From positions 16,001,188 to 16,065,187 of the forward strand of contig NC_063439.1 in the NCBI RefSeq assembly GCF_020379485.1: 64,000 nt of DNA. The letters run 5' to 3'. The translations under genes and the position numbers were made by a program. The stretch comes from Brassica napus. Its lineage: Eukaryota > Streptophyta > Magnoliopsida > Brassicales > Brassicaceae. The notes below the pieces were generated by a model. The model made no database searches. It had not been told where the DNA came from and saw only the letters and a list, made by a program, of their open reading frames with translations. Positions 35,917-46,751 of the stretch are shown here, in pieces (positions within the stretch are counted from its first letter, which is position 1; the number at the start of each line of letters is the position of its first letter).

Positions 35917-36814
35917 GTTCATGATCGTCTGGATATGTTGCTAGCGTTTAGACGAATATTAAGATTGTCGTTTGCCTATTCTTGACGATTTGCAGAAGTT
36001 TTTTGAAGTTTGGGAGTATACGAGCATAGTATACGTACCTACTCCCCCCCTTTTTTTTACGAAAGAAAACGGTTGAACCGATACTTTGAAGGGTTGTGTA
36101 CGTTTCCTCTTCTGATGTTTGGAATGATCGATAATTCGGGATGATTTATAGACGACGCTTGGACTGTGATTTGGTTGTTTCCACGTTGACGACTTGGGAT
36201 ATGTCGGTTCCGAGAAAATTGCCAGAAACGAATCGGTTTTAAGACGACGTTCATGTCTCTAACTTTTTCTCTCTTTAGGAAGCGAGCTTGATATGCGTGG
36301 CGATCGTTTCTCGACTTTCGGAGAGTTTAGATCGGTTTGCAAGATCTGGATGAACAATTATGGAACAATATATCGAGACAGGAAAAATCGCTTAAAACTT
36401 AGTTCGCTAGACTATCCGCCTAGGTTTTACGTTTCCTAAAGTTCTATGGCAGCCTCAAAGTAATTTCCTACGAAAATTCCAAGTCTGATTTCAAAAATTT
36501 CAAGTCGGAAATACCTTAGTTCTCTCGAAGATGCAGTTTTGTCCCTTCTCAGTTTTGCGTGCTCATTTCCGTTTCCTATTCTCGTGTATGTTCGCCATTT
36601 CCGGTATTGGTGTTTATCCTTTGAAACTTGACATTTATCTTCCGAACTTGACTGTTATCTTCTCCTTAGATAAGACGTCGATTTTTGTAAAATGGTTCAA
36701 CGTAATCGTATAGTTAAGGCGGCTAAGGTGTTAAGTTAACCATTGCCGTTTTATACGATTAATCTGAATCCATGCGAGAAAATAGGTCTTTGCGGTTTTT
36801 TCTTTTTTTTTTAT
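35917..36814 (-). other. Gypsy-A internal region between the CACTA and the tandem array
   Basis: No coding sequence. Around 36000-36060 it is the complement of Gypsy-B 50697-50745 (shared GTATACG repeats next to a C/G run), which supports colinearity with the part of Gypsy-B just after pol. Confidence 0.6.
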
Positions 36815-37760
36815 ATCGTAAAGTCTCAATGGTAACTTCAATCGAGGATGGAGGTAGGGTGAGCATAAACAAGTCAAGGAGTTTAAGATGAGGTTTACTT
36901 GTTTTTGTCGTAAAATCTCAACGGAAACTCCGATTGAGACGAAACGAAAAGCGTTTCGAGGAGAATTCAAAGGAGAACGCAAAGGAGGACCCCTTTGAGG
37001 CCTGACAGGTCGCTATAGCGAGTGAGGATGTCATCTCGGTCGCTATAGCGAGTGGAAGGGAGCCGAGACGAGTCCCACTTGTTTTCGTCGTAAAATCTCA
37101 ACGGAAACTCCGATTGAGACGAAACGAAAAGCGTTTCGAAGAGGATTCAAAGGAGAACGCAAAGGAGGAACCCTTTGAGGAATTACAGGTCGCTACGTAG
37201 CGACTGACAGTCTGAGAGGTCGCTACGTAACGAATGGAAGCAAGCCGAGAAGCGTCCTACTTGTTTCGTCGTAAAATCTCAACGGAAACTCCGATTGAGA
37301 CGAAACGAAAAGCGTTTCAATGAGGATTTAAAAGACAACCCAAAGGAGGACCTTTCTGAGGCCTTACAGGTCGCTACGTAGCGACTGACAGTCTGACAGG
37401 TCGCTACGTAGCGAGTGGAAGCAAGCCGAGAAGAGTCCTACTTGTTTTCGTCGTAAAATCTCAACGGAAACTCTGATTGAGACGAAACAAAAAGCGTTTC
37501 GACGAGAATTCAAAAGAGAACCCAAAGGAGGACCTTTCTGAGGCCTTACAGGTCGCTACGTAGCGACTGACAGTCTGAAAGGTCGCTACGTAGCGAGTGG
37601 AAGCAAGCCGAGAAGAGTCCTACTTGTTTTCGTCATAAAATCTCAACGGAAACTCCGATTGAGACGAAACGAAAAGTGTTTCGACGAGGATTCAAAAGAG
37701 AACCCAAAGGACGACCTTTCTGAGGCCTTACAGGTCGCTACGTAGCGAGTGGAGAGTTGG
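36815..37760. repeat. Tandem array of about 181-bp units inside Gypsy-A
   Basis: The phrase CTCAACGGAAACTCCGATTG starts units at 36917, 37097, 37278, 37460 and 37642 (the fourth copy has CTCTG for CTCCG); a degenerate unit precedes at 36815. Each unit also carries AAGCGTTTCGA, CAAAGGAGGA and one or two GGTCGCTACGTAGCGA palindrome cores. It lies where autonomous relatives carry coding sequence. Confidence 0.9.
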
Positions 37761-38190
37761 CTTGAGCTCGGTCACTACGTAGCGACCGAGCAGTGTGCGT
37801 GCTCGGTCGCTACGTAGCGACCGAGCAGCGTGTGTGCTCGGTCGCTATGTAGCGACCGAGCAGCGTGTGTGCTCGGTCGCTACGTTGCGACCGAGCCGTG
37901 TGCGTGCTCGGTCGCTACGTAGCGACCGAGCAGCGTGTGTGCTCGGTCGCTACGTAGCGACCGAGCAGCGTGTGTGCTCGGTTGCTACGTAGCGACCGAG
38001 CAGCGTGTGCGTGCTCGGTCGCTACGTAGCGACCGAGCAGTGTGCGTGCTCGGTCGCTACGTAGCGACCGAGCAGCGTGTATGCTCGGTCGCTACGTAGC
38101 GACCGAGCAGCGTGTGTGCTCGGTCGCTACGTAGCGACCGAGCCGTGTGCGTGCTCGGTCACTACGTAGCGACCGAGCAGCGTGTGCGTG
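37761..38190. repeat. Array of 26-bp perfect palindromes inside Gypsy-A
   Basis: About twelve copies of GCTCGGTCGCTAC plus its reverse complement, spaced by 9-11 bp spacers (AGTGTGCGT, AGCGTGTGT). Single copies carry one mismatch (for example GTTGCGACC near 37885). The same unit occurs in both LTRs of Gypsy-A and Gypsy-B. Function unknown; each unit could fold into a hairpin in RNA or a cruciform in DNA. Confidence 0.92.
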
Positions 38191-38201
38191 TTTTTCCGCG
38201 A

Positions 38202-38528
38202 TTAACGTAGGGGTTTATCAGCGGTTTTTTTTGGGAGAACAAGTTTTATCTTTCCGAAATGTTTTCGGAAAACGTGTTTTGGTAAAACCCTTACGCATCG
38301 AGATTTCTTTACGGGGTTTTGATAAGATTTATCGTTTCCCTTCTTGTTTACAGGGAGAAATCGCGAGCTTGTTTTAGTGCTCTTCCTGTGGCGGAAGGTC
38401 GCGACTAAGTTTTCGATTTTGTTGAAAACTACGGCGTTTGCGTAAGCGTTGGTCATAGGAGCAGTCAGTGCTGCGAGTTTGTCTTTCATATATCCAAACA
38501 TCGTTTCGATCAAGCGTTTTGTGGCCAT
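38202..38528 (-). CDS. Short ORF next to the Gypsy-A primer-binding site
   Basis: A 108-residue frame on the minus strand starting 27 bp after the [24 protein letters not shown]... with a basic second half ([18 protein letters not shown]). It occupies the position where gag would start. I see no gag motif or zinc knuckle, so it may be a residual or new ORF of the non-autonomous element, or not coding at all. Confidence 0.35.
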   Translation of the reverse strand: MATKRLIETMFGYMKDKLAALTAPMTNAYANAVVFNKIENLVATFRHRKSTKTSSRFLPVNKKGNDKSYQNPVKKSRCVRVLPKHVFRKHFGKIKLVLPKKTADKPLR

Positions 38529-38552
38529 GAGTAAGAGTAATCCGTAACCCCC

Positions 38553-38571
38553 CCTCCTTCTAGCGCCAAAC
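38553..38571 (-). promoter_or_regulatory. Gypsy-A primer-binding site
   Basis: On the minus strand the sequence directly after the LTR reads GTTTGGCGCTAGAAGGAGG, identical to that at 46681-46699 in Gypsy-B. TGGCGC is the usual start of a plant gypsy PBS of the Tat/Athila side; the priming tRNA was not determined. Confidence 0.75.
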
Positions 38572-40001
38572 TGTGGGAACCAAAATTCGCACTGTCGATT
38601 TCCGTTTAAATAAAGAAACTAGGAAAACCCTAATTTCCCAGAGGTTCCGGATCTCTGCGGGAGCCAACGACAAGTGACCAAATATATGCGGAAATTATGA
38701 AAAGATAACAAACGAGTTTAGGGAAAACAGCTGATCTTATTTCCAGTCCGCGTAAGAGCGTTGCGATCATTACAAGAGATCGTGAAAGCTTTGGCTGCAA
38801 AGGCTGTCAGCAAGTTACTTAGTTCTAGCGGCCTAAAAGCTCAAACCTAGTTGAGTCGCAGCTCGATAACGAAAGACGAAATAGATAAAGAAAAGGTTTT
38901 TGATTGATTTCGGACTGAACCTTGTTAAAGGCTGCCTACGTACCCCTTTCGAGGATCAAGCCGAATGTAGTTCAATTGATAGAGCTGGACAAGAGATCGA
39001 ACTGCCTGGGCGAGTTCATCTAGTAATCGAGTGCCAGTCATAGAAACCGAACTTGTCGAGAATAAGCCTAAAGTTTCTAAGTGCAAAGAATTCCGAGTCT
39101 AAAAAGCTCTCCCCCATGCTCCTCGCCTAGGACTCCTTATATACTAGCTCCAAGGTCGGTTTACGCTTTTACTCTTCTGCCCTTAAGCCGTCATAGCGTA
39201 AAAATGGAGATATTTCATTTTTCCCGATTTTCACAATTATCTTCAAAACTTCCGTATTTATCCGCGGAAACTTGACATTTATCCTTCCTTGTGGACCAAG
39301 CGTAAACCGGGCTGTGGTTTACGGGCCTTTGGTTAAGAAATCGCAGGATGGGCCTCGAGTCGTGTTTTAGGTCCCTTTGGGCCGTCTTCCGACTCGAAGA
39401 GTTTACTACGATTTCTTTCGACAAAGAAAGAACTTTCCGCGGTTTCTAATCCGCGAAGTTTAATCGATGATTTAGAATAGCGGAAAACATAGACTGAGCT
39501 CGCTACGGTCTTCGGGAGATAGCATTTGAAGGTTTGACGAGAATGCATGGACTGGTGACATACCGATGTTCGGAAGAGCTCGGTCGCTACGCAGCGACCG
39601 AACTTTGGCTCGAGCCCGATCGCTACGTAGCGACCGAGCGGGACGGACGCTCGGCCGCTACGTAGCGACCGAGCTTGGCTCGGGCTCGGTCGCTAGGGAC
39701 GGACGCTCGGTCGCTACGTAGCGACCGAGCTGTGTGCATGCTTGGTCGCCGCGTATCGATCGAGCTTGGCTTGTCCGCGGTCTGATTTCCATACTCGAGT
39801 TTGTCCGAGGCCGATTTGGATACATGTCCGTTGCCTTCGGACAATCGGTATTTAGTGGTTCGATTGAGATTTGGACGATATTTTACTGCAAGGCTCTTCG
39901 TAAAGATATCTTTACGAAGATTACTTTTCGTAAAAACGTTTATACTGATTTTTACGGACTTTCAGACATTGATTCCGTCGTGACCGATTTTGACCCCAAC
40001 A
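38572..40001 (-). repeat. Gypsy-A 5' LTR (right)
   Basis: 1430 bp, sister of 23427-24925, with TATA on the minus strand at 39137-39143 and a shorter palindrome array at about 39575-39745. It is followed directly by TSD ATCAT (40002-40006). Confidence 0.9.
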
Positions 40002-43000
40002 ATCATCAACAAATGTCGCAAAGCTTTGTCAATCTAGAGGAGCAAGAAGAATACTAACTCACGGAAGGTGATTGAACAACTAAAGATGGACATTCAAAAA
40101 GCCTATGAAGCTCCTACTATTGATTATGTTCATCTCCAAATGCTGAAGGCTCAGCTTCAACTACAGTACAGGATGGAAGAGGAGTATTGGAGAACCAAAA
40201 GCAGAATTCTCTGGTTACAAGCAGGCGACAAGAACACGAAGTATTTTCACGCCAAAAAAAACAGAGAAGAAGCTACAATAGAATCCTTCACCTCCAGGAT
40301 GAAGCAGGGAAACATTACTCCACTGTCAAAGATATCCATTCTCATATCCTCACCTATTTCAGGGATTTATATACAAGAAAAAGAATTATTATAGATCCTC
40401 TTCTCATGAATGGTATACCTCTGACAGTTACAGAAGATATCAACAAAAGTCTTACCAGTCTAGTAACAGAGAAGGAGATAAAAGATGCGGTCTTTGCCAT
40501 GAATCCCGAGAAAACACCAGGTCCTGATGGCATGACGGCAGCTTTCTACAGACAGCATTGGGAAGTCATCAAACCATGTGTTCTCTCATACGTTAAACTT
40601 TTCTTTGAACAATCCTATCTTGACCCTAGAATTAACGAGACCCATATATGCCTAATACCTAAAATCGAAAATCCCATCACTATCAAGGATTACAGACCCG
40701 TCAGCTTAGCCAATGTAGCTTATAAAATCATCTCCAAAATATTAGCTGAAAGGTTGAAACCCTGGCTTCACAATATCATCACTGAAAACCAATCAGCTTT
40801 TATTCCGGGTCGTCTTTTCACAGATAATGTCCTCATAAGCCATGAACTTATGCATTCACTCCACACAAAAAACTTAAAAAAATAAGTTTATGGCTCTTAA
40901 GCTTGATATTGCAAAAGCTTTTGATAAGGTTGAGTGGTCCTTTATTTATTTGGTGATGGAGAAAATGGGTTTCTGCAGACAATGGAGAGATTGGATCATG
41001 AAGTGCATCTCAACGGTCTCATACTCAGTTTTAATCAATGGAGAACCATCTAAGACCATCAAGCCCCAACGAGGACTGCGCCAAGGTGATCCTATTTCTC
41101 CATATCTATACATCATCTGCACTGAAGGCTTATCACGTTTGATCAAACAAAACATTCAGGAGAAGAAAATTCATGGGTTTCAAGCTTGAAGAAGTGGCCC
41201 TCCTATCTCACATCTTCTCTTTGCGGATGATTCTCTCCTCTTTTGTAAAGCAACAGAAGAAGAAGCCATTAACATCTCTAAAATCCTCAAGACTTACCAA
41301 AAAGCTTCGGGCCAGGAAGTCAACTATAACAAATCGGCTATATTCTTTGGAAAAGGTACTCCTCAGAACCTCCAGGAAAGAATTGTTAATCATATTGGCA
41401 TAACAAAAATAGGAGGTTTTGGTCGACACTTAGGCTTGCCTGAGTATGTTGGTAGAAATAGGAAAGAGGTTTTCCAGTATATAGTCCAAAGGATTGAAAA
41501 TAAGTTAGAAAATTGGTACTCGAAATTCCTGTCCCCAGCCGGTAAAGAAGTGTTGCTGAAAGCAGTGATCACTGCTCTCCCTGCTTATACAATGTCCTGT
41601 TTCCTGTTACCTAAAGTTCTTATACAGGAAATCACCAAAGCTATGAGGCGCTTTTGGTGGTCGGCCAACAAGGACAACCATTCTATATCATGGATTGCAT
41701 GGGACAAAATCACTGCTTCAAGGAAGGAAGGAGTTCTGGGTATTAGGGATATGATGGCTTTTAATAAAGCCTTGCTAGCTAAACAAGTCTGGCGCCTAAT
41801 TAAACAACCTTCTTCATTGCTAGCAAGGGTTTATAAAGCTAAATACTATCAGAAAACGAACATACTGGACTCCAGGAGTTATCAAACCTCAAGCTATGCC
41901 TGGAGGAGTCTAGTTCAGACCTTTCCTCTAATTACACGAGGGATGAAATGGATCATAGGAGACGGTCAGAGGACTAGAGTATGGTTTGATAATTGGCTTC
42001 CTGGACCGCATAATGTTGCTCCTGATGGTCCTGCTTCCTCTGCTTTACCAAATTTGTTGGTCAAGGATCTTCTTGCTCCTTGTCACACACGATGGGACAT
42101 TTCTAAGCTTCAGGCTTTGTTCCATCCTGAATATATTCTTAAAATTTTGAGTATTCGCTTGTCAATTACAGGGGCACATGATACTGCATACTGGATGTAT
42201 AGCAAGATTGGAGCCTATACCATTAAAACGGGCTATCACATTCAGAAAGCTATTGACAAGGAGAATGCTCATAATTCGGTTCCTTCCGATCCTGTAATAG
42301 CTCAGCGTGATAAATGTTTATATAAGTTATGGAATCTGAAAATCCTCCAAAGATAAAGCTCTTCTGGTGGAAGTGTATCCACAATGGTCTTCCTGTTGCA
42401 GAAAGTCTTAATATCAGGGGCTGTAGAGTTTATAGGTACTGCCAGTTATGTGGGGAGGAAGTAGAAATGGTGAAACATATGCTTTTTGGCTGTAGAGTTG
42501 ATAGAGAAGCTTGGAACCTATCACTGTTGAATACTTGTCCCCAATTTGATCATCTGAATACAACTCTTAGTCTCTTACAGGAACTCATTGAACGTATGCA
42601 ACAAGGCTTAACTGATACACTTCCATTCTACCTCGGGTGGAGATTATGGAAGATGTGCAATAAGGTTGTTTATGAGAACAAAAGAGATCACATTATCCAA
42701 GTTATCCACGCAGCGATGATGGATAAGCAACTGTGGGAAGAAGCGCAAAATCATAACTCAGTCAATAATCCACAACATTCAGCTGTAACCCAAGTTCAGG
42801 TCGCCTTCCCTCTGAGCTCGCTTCTCCATTCTCTTCCCCAACATATAGACCATTTATGTCTTGTAGATGCATCCTGGAAGTCACCAGAAGATCAAGCTGG
42901 TATAGGGTGGTCCTTAACAAGCATAGAAGGCACTCCTAGACTTCAAGAAAGCTCTGCAATTGAGCTTACCTCATCATCATTGGTAGCAGAAGCAATGGCC

Positions 43001-43285
43001 ATGTTGCTAGCGGTTCAACAAGCGCAAACACTCAGGTACGATAATGTTATTTTCATAGGGGACTGTGGGGAGCTATTCAAGTGCTTAAGAATGGAAGCTA
43101 TAGATGGGAGAATGCATGCAACTTACATAAACGAAGCAACTTCCATAGTTAAAGATATAGTAAACATTGCTAAGCAAAATAGTTTCCCCTTTCTTTATGT
43201 TCCTAGATACCTTGTTGTAACTGCTGATCACTTAGCAAAAAAAGCCAGGTGGAATAAACAACAATATGTAATCACCTGGCACTAG
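40002..43285 (+). pseudogene. LINE-2 ORF2, reverse transcriptase to RNase H part
   Basis: Continues the endonuclease part across the Gypsy-A insertion. RT: MNPEKTPGPDGMTAAFY, DYRPVSLANVAYKIISK, QSAFIPGRLFTDN, LKLDIAKAFDKVEW, GLRQGDPISPYL and the catalytic HLLFADDSLLF near 41208-41240. zf-RVT: FNKALLAKQVWRLI and YRYCQLCGEEVEMVKHMLFGC. RNase H-like: CLVDASWKSPEDQAGIGWS and SLVAEAMAMLLAVQQAQ. Frame changes or stops near 40187-40300, 40885, 41187 and 42353 disable it. The catalytic YADD-type motif itself (FADD) is intact. Confidence 0.88.
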
Positions 43286-43353
43286 CAATGGGCATTCTAC
43301 AATTCTCATTTCTTATGAAATGAAAATGTTGACAAAAAAAAAAAGACAAACTA

Positions 43354-43839
43354 TTTTCCAGATTCCTTTTTCTATTGTTCAAAAAAAAATCCCCAAACAA
43401 TCCCGATATCTTTCTATCGTCTCTGGCTTTCTCAGCCAAACCTTAAAACTCTATCTCTAGGGTTTTTTTCTTCTTTCCTCTTCTTCTTCGTTTTCGATTT
43501 TAACTTCTGGTGTTGGAAAGTGACAACGATTCTCTAGCTTCTTCTTCTTTTGGTTTGCGATTTATTTGTTTATTGGTTCTGAGATTTCCGGTGGAATCTT
43601 GGATGGCATTGGAACAGCAATTGAAGAAAGAAGAAGAAGATCACTCGAGGAAGAATAACAGATAAACGGCAATCTCTTCCAGGTTAGAACCCTAGTCTGA
43701 TAAAGAATCATATGTACTGCAATGTGTCTCTTCTTATACAAAATCACTGGCCGATAATTTGTCTCTTGTTAATATTTTTAAGCTCCTGTTGTGTGTGTGT
43801 GTTTTGTATACTGAACTTGAGTTCTCTGTGTGAAGGCAA
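43354..43839 (+). other. 5'-UTR-like leader of the chimeric pseudogene
   Basis: Pyrimidine-rich plant-type leader (CTCTATCTCTAGGG, many CTTCTTCTT) with a possible GT donor at about 43683. No start codon that leads into the RRM exons is apparent. Confidence 0.4.
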
Positions 43840-44079
43840 GCTGTTGCGACTCGGTGCTGTACCACAGGACGTGCTCGTAGCGTCAGTTTCATCGTCTTTA
43901 CTGATCCTTGTGTTGCGGAAAGAGTCACCATGGAGAAACACACCATCGATGGCCGCACGGTACCAATCATCAACCCATCTTTTAACTTTATCTTTTGCAT
44001 ATTCAGTTAAGTCGTAACAATCATTTTTATAGGTTGAGGCAAAGAAGGCTGTGCCTCGAGATGATTTGGTTTGGATCAG
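43840..44079 (+). pseudogene. RRM (hnRNP / Musashi-like) gene fragment
   Basis: Exon at about 43840-43959 reads TGRARSVSFIVFTDPCVAER then VTMEKHTIDGRT; after a GT-AG intron, 44033-44079 gives VEAKKAVPRDDLVWIR. This is the end of the first RRM of plant hnRNP-like RNA-binding proteins. The normally conserved RNP1 aromatic block is degraded (SVSFIVF where GFGFIVF is usual). The protein start, the second RRM and the tail are missing. Introns are retained, so it was moved as DNA, not by retroposition. Confidence 0.72.
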
Positions 44080-44153
44080 GTTATTTGAATTTCAGTAACT
44101 AACAAGTTTCAAATTGTTGCAGTTTCCCTGGGAAAGCCGTTGGAGTCTCAATC

Positions 44154-44158
44154 GGTGG
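44154..44158. repeat. Left target-site duplication of the gag-only element
   Basis: GGTGG, repeated at 56709-56713. Removing the element restores an open reading through Gly-Gly of the eEF1B fragment, confirming the boundaries. Confidence 0.88.
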
Positions 44159-44255
44159 TGTAACGGCCCGGTTCCTGGCCCATAAATTTCTTTGGGAATA
44201 TGGGCTTCTCTACGGCCCATTTGACAAAGACCTAGGGTTTTTCTTTCCCCTTTTC

Positions 44256-44265
44256 CTATAAAAAG
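44256..44265 (+). promoter_or_regulatory. TATA box in the left LTR of the gag-only element
   Basis: CTATAAAAAG about 98 bp into the LTR, conserved in the sister LTR at 55138-55147, followed by a CT-rich leader with repeats of the type CTCGCCGTTGCTCTCTCTCT (44360-44490). Confidence 0.7.
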
Positions 44266-45364
44266 AGATGCACCCTCCCTTTTTGCCTCATTCAGAAACT
44301 GAAGCGAAGCTCTGTAGAGAATTCCCGGAGACCAGAAACCCTAGCCGTCGAGCTCTCTTCCTTTCTCTCTTGCACCGTCTCTCTCTCTTCTCTCTCTCTC
44401 CCGCGCGTTGCTCTCTCTCCTTGCCGTTGCTCTCTCTCTCCTCGCCGTCGCTCTCTCTCTCCTCGCCACCGCACGCTCTCTCTCTCCTCGCTGGTGCCGT
44501 GTGGTGGTGGTGGTGACCAGATCTCAACCTTCTCTCATCCTTGTTTCCAGATCCAGATCCAGATCTAGGCTAAGGTGGAGTGTCTTGAACCCATCTTGTT
44601 CTCATGTTCTGTATACTCTTTTATGCTGGAGTTAGGTTTGATTAAACCATGTTTGAGAGCTAGGATAATAGAACATGGATATTACTAGGTTGATAAATGA
44701 ATGGATCATGATGCATAAGAACCCTCACACTGTTAAATGGGACTTAATGAACTGAATTGAATTGTTGTGGTGATGATTGATTGGTAATTGATGCTTGTAC
44801 GTTTGAATGTGTAGTCCCATGAGTGGTTTGCGATTAAAGCTAGGATGGTAGAAAGAAGTGAATGCTAGGTTGATAGATGAGAAATGAATGTTAAGGTTAT
44901 TGGGTAGAATCTGTGTGTCATGAGTATTGTATGTGACACCAAGAACGGGTGGCGTCTAGTGAATGAGTTCAAGTCCAAGACTAAGTGAAAAAGGAAAGTG
45001 AATGAGAATGAGAAGAGATAAGTGAAAGTGATAAGGATGTGAAAGGATAAGTGAATGTATAAGAGAATAATGTCAAGGTTAAGCATGGGTCGGGAAATCA
45101 TATAGAGTCTAAGGAAAGTATGTGTGGCAGTAGTTCCACGCTAGGTATCCATAGGAGATGTGGCGAATCCACAAGAATATGGACGCACCCATAGGAGATG
45201 TGGCGAATCCACAAGAATATGGGGTAGAAGCCTAGTAGGAGCTACCCACAGTGATAAGAAACGAAGTGCCAACCGCGAGAGGCGGGATATAAAAACGTGC
45301 ATTGTAGAGTCCTTAGTCCATGGTCGGGTAACGGGGTGTTAAAGGTGTCATAGGATTGAGTCGG

Positions 45365-46680
45365 TGTTGGGGTAAAAAACGGTTACGACAAATTTAACAT
45401 TCAAAACGTCCGAGGAAGAAAATAAGAATTTCTCCAAAGGGTACTTTTCGAAATAGATTCTTCCTTACGAAAAAGCTTTACGGAAGAAAGAATCGAGACG
45501 TCCGACGAAAGCTCAAAAAAGGTCGTTACGCAGCGACCGAACGTTCGTCCCGCTCGATCGCTACGTAGCGACCGAGCTCGAGCCCAAGACTCGGTCGCTA
45601 CGTAGCGACCGAGCTCGGCCAAGCTCGGTCGCTACGTAGCGACCGAGTGATCGTCCCGCTCGGTCGCTACGTAGCGACCGAGCTCAAGCCAAAGCTCGGT
45701 CGCTACGTAGCGACCGAGCTCGAGCCAAAGCTCGGTCGCTACGTAGCGACCGAGCGCTCGTTCCGCTCGGTCGCTACGTAGCGACCGAGAGCTCGTCCCG
45801 CTCGGTCGCTACGTAGCAACCGGGCTCGAGCCAAAGTTCGATCGCTGTGTAGCGATAGAAACCTTCCGAACATTGACAGACATCAATCCATGTATTCTCG
45901 TCAAACCATCAAATGCTATCTCCCGAAGACCGTAGCAAGCTCAGTCTATGTTTCCGCTATTCTAAATCATCGATCAAACTTTGCGAATTAAAAACCGCGG
46001 AAAGTTCGTTCTTTATCGAAAGAATTCGTAGTAAACGTGTCGAGTCGGAAGACGGCCCAAAGGGACCTAAAACACGACTCGAGGCCCATCCTACGATTTC
46101 TTAACCAAAAGCCCGTAAACCACAGCACGGTTTACGCTTGGTCCACAAGGAAGGATAAATGTCAAGTTTCCGCGGATAAATACGGAAGTTTTGAAGATAA
46201 TTGTGAAGATCGGGAAAAATGGAATATCTCCATTTTTATGCTATGACGGCTTAAGGGAAAAAGAGTAAACGCGTAAACCGACCTTGGAGCTAGTATATAA
46301 GGAGTCCTAGGCGAGGAGCATGGGAGAGAACTTTTTCAGAGAAAACTTAGCACTTAGAGCAATTTAGGCAATTTTCCGTTTTTGTTATTTCGAGCTGCGA
46401 CTCAATTAGGTTTAGCCGTCTTAGGGTTACTAGAACTAGGAATCTCGCCGACAGCTCTCGAGCCCAGGCTTATACCTTGTTGTAAACGCTCATACGCAAA
46501 TTCGGAATAAGATCTTCTTTGCTCTCTTTTTCGATTTCTTATACTTTATCGTTGTTATTCTCGTGTTCTGATTGCTTGACGTGTGGTAATTAGCAGATAT
46601 CCGGGTCCTCTGGGAAATTAGGGTTTTCCTAGTTTCCTTATTTAAACGGAAATCGACAGTGCGAATTTCGGTTCCCACAG
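45365..46680 (+). repeat. Gypsy-B 5' LTR
   Basis: 1316 bp; palindrome array at 45520-45850, TATA (TATATAA) at 46294-46300, end GGTTCCCACA. The palindrome spacers (CGTCCCG, CGAGCCAAA) differ from those of Gypsy-A. Confidence 0.88.
46294..46300 (+). promoter_or_regulatory. Gypsy-B LTR TATA box
   Basis: TATATAA in the phrase GCTAGTATATAAGGAGTCC, conserved in all four complete LTR 3' halves (also 52591-52597 and, inverted, 23993-23999 and 39137-39143). Confidence 0.7.
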
Positions 46681-46751
46681 TTTGGCGCTAGAAGGAGGGA
46701 GGGGTAGGAATCAATCTAACCCGCAAAAGCCACTCAACGATCAGGAACGGT

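Larger units (their letters stand above)
23427..40001 (-). mobile_element. Gypsy-A: non-autonomous LTR retrotransposon (large, no gag-pol)
   Basis: LTRs at 23427-24925 and 38572-40001 start TGTGGGAACC and end ACCCCAACA in plus orientation; the element reads on the minus strand (TGTTGGGGTC ... GGTTCCCACA). TSD ATCAT at 23422-23426 and 40002-40006. A PBS lies inside the right LTR and a G-rich PPT inside the left one. The internal 4.7 kb (without the CACTA insert) has no protease, RT or integrase. It holds a short ORF, a palindrome array, a 181-bp tandem array and a 3' region homologous to that of Gypsy-B (25430-25620 matches the complement of 51125-51330). It probably depends on Gypsy-B-like relatives (Tat/Ogre-type PBS and pol). 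Confidence 0.88.
21287..43343 (+). mobile_element. LINE-2: L1-type retrotransposon split by a nested LTR element
   Basis: Plus-strand LINE with a 5' leader (21287-21395), ORF1 (21396-22592), ORF2 (22589-23426 and 40002-43285), a short 3' UTR and an A-run at 43334-43344. The 16.6-kb Gypsy-A element at 23427-40001 interrupts ORF2 between endonuclease and reverse transcriptase. A 10-bp target duplication flanks the whole. Because ORF1 is present from its start, this copy looks near full length. It is a different subfamily from LINE-1. Confidence 0.88.

Noticed and set aside
37761..38190. CRISPR-like array (26-bp repeats with 9-11-bp spacers)
   Set aside because: Plant nuclear context, spacers are nearly identical to each other, the repeats are full palindromes and recur in LTRs. 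It is a retrotransposon-internal repeat.
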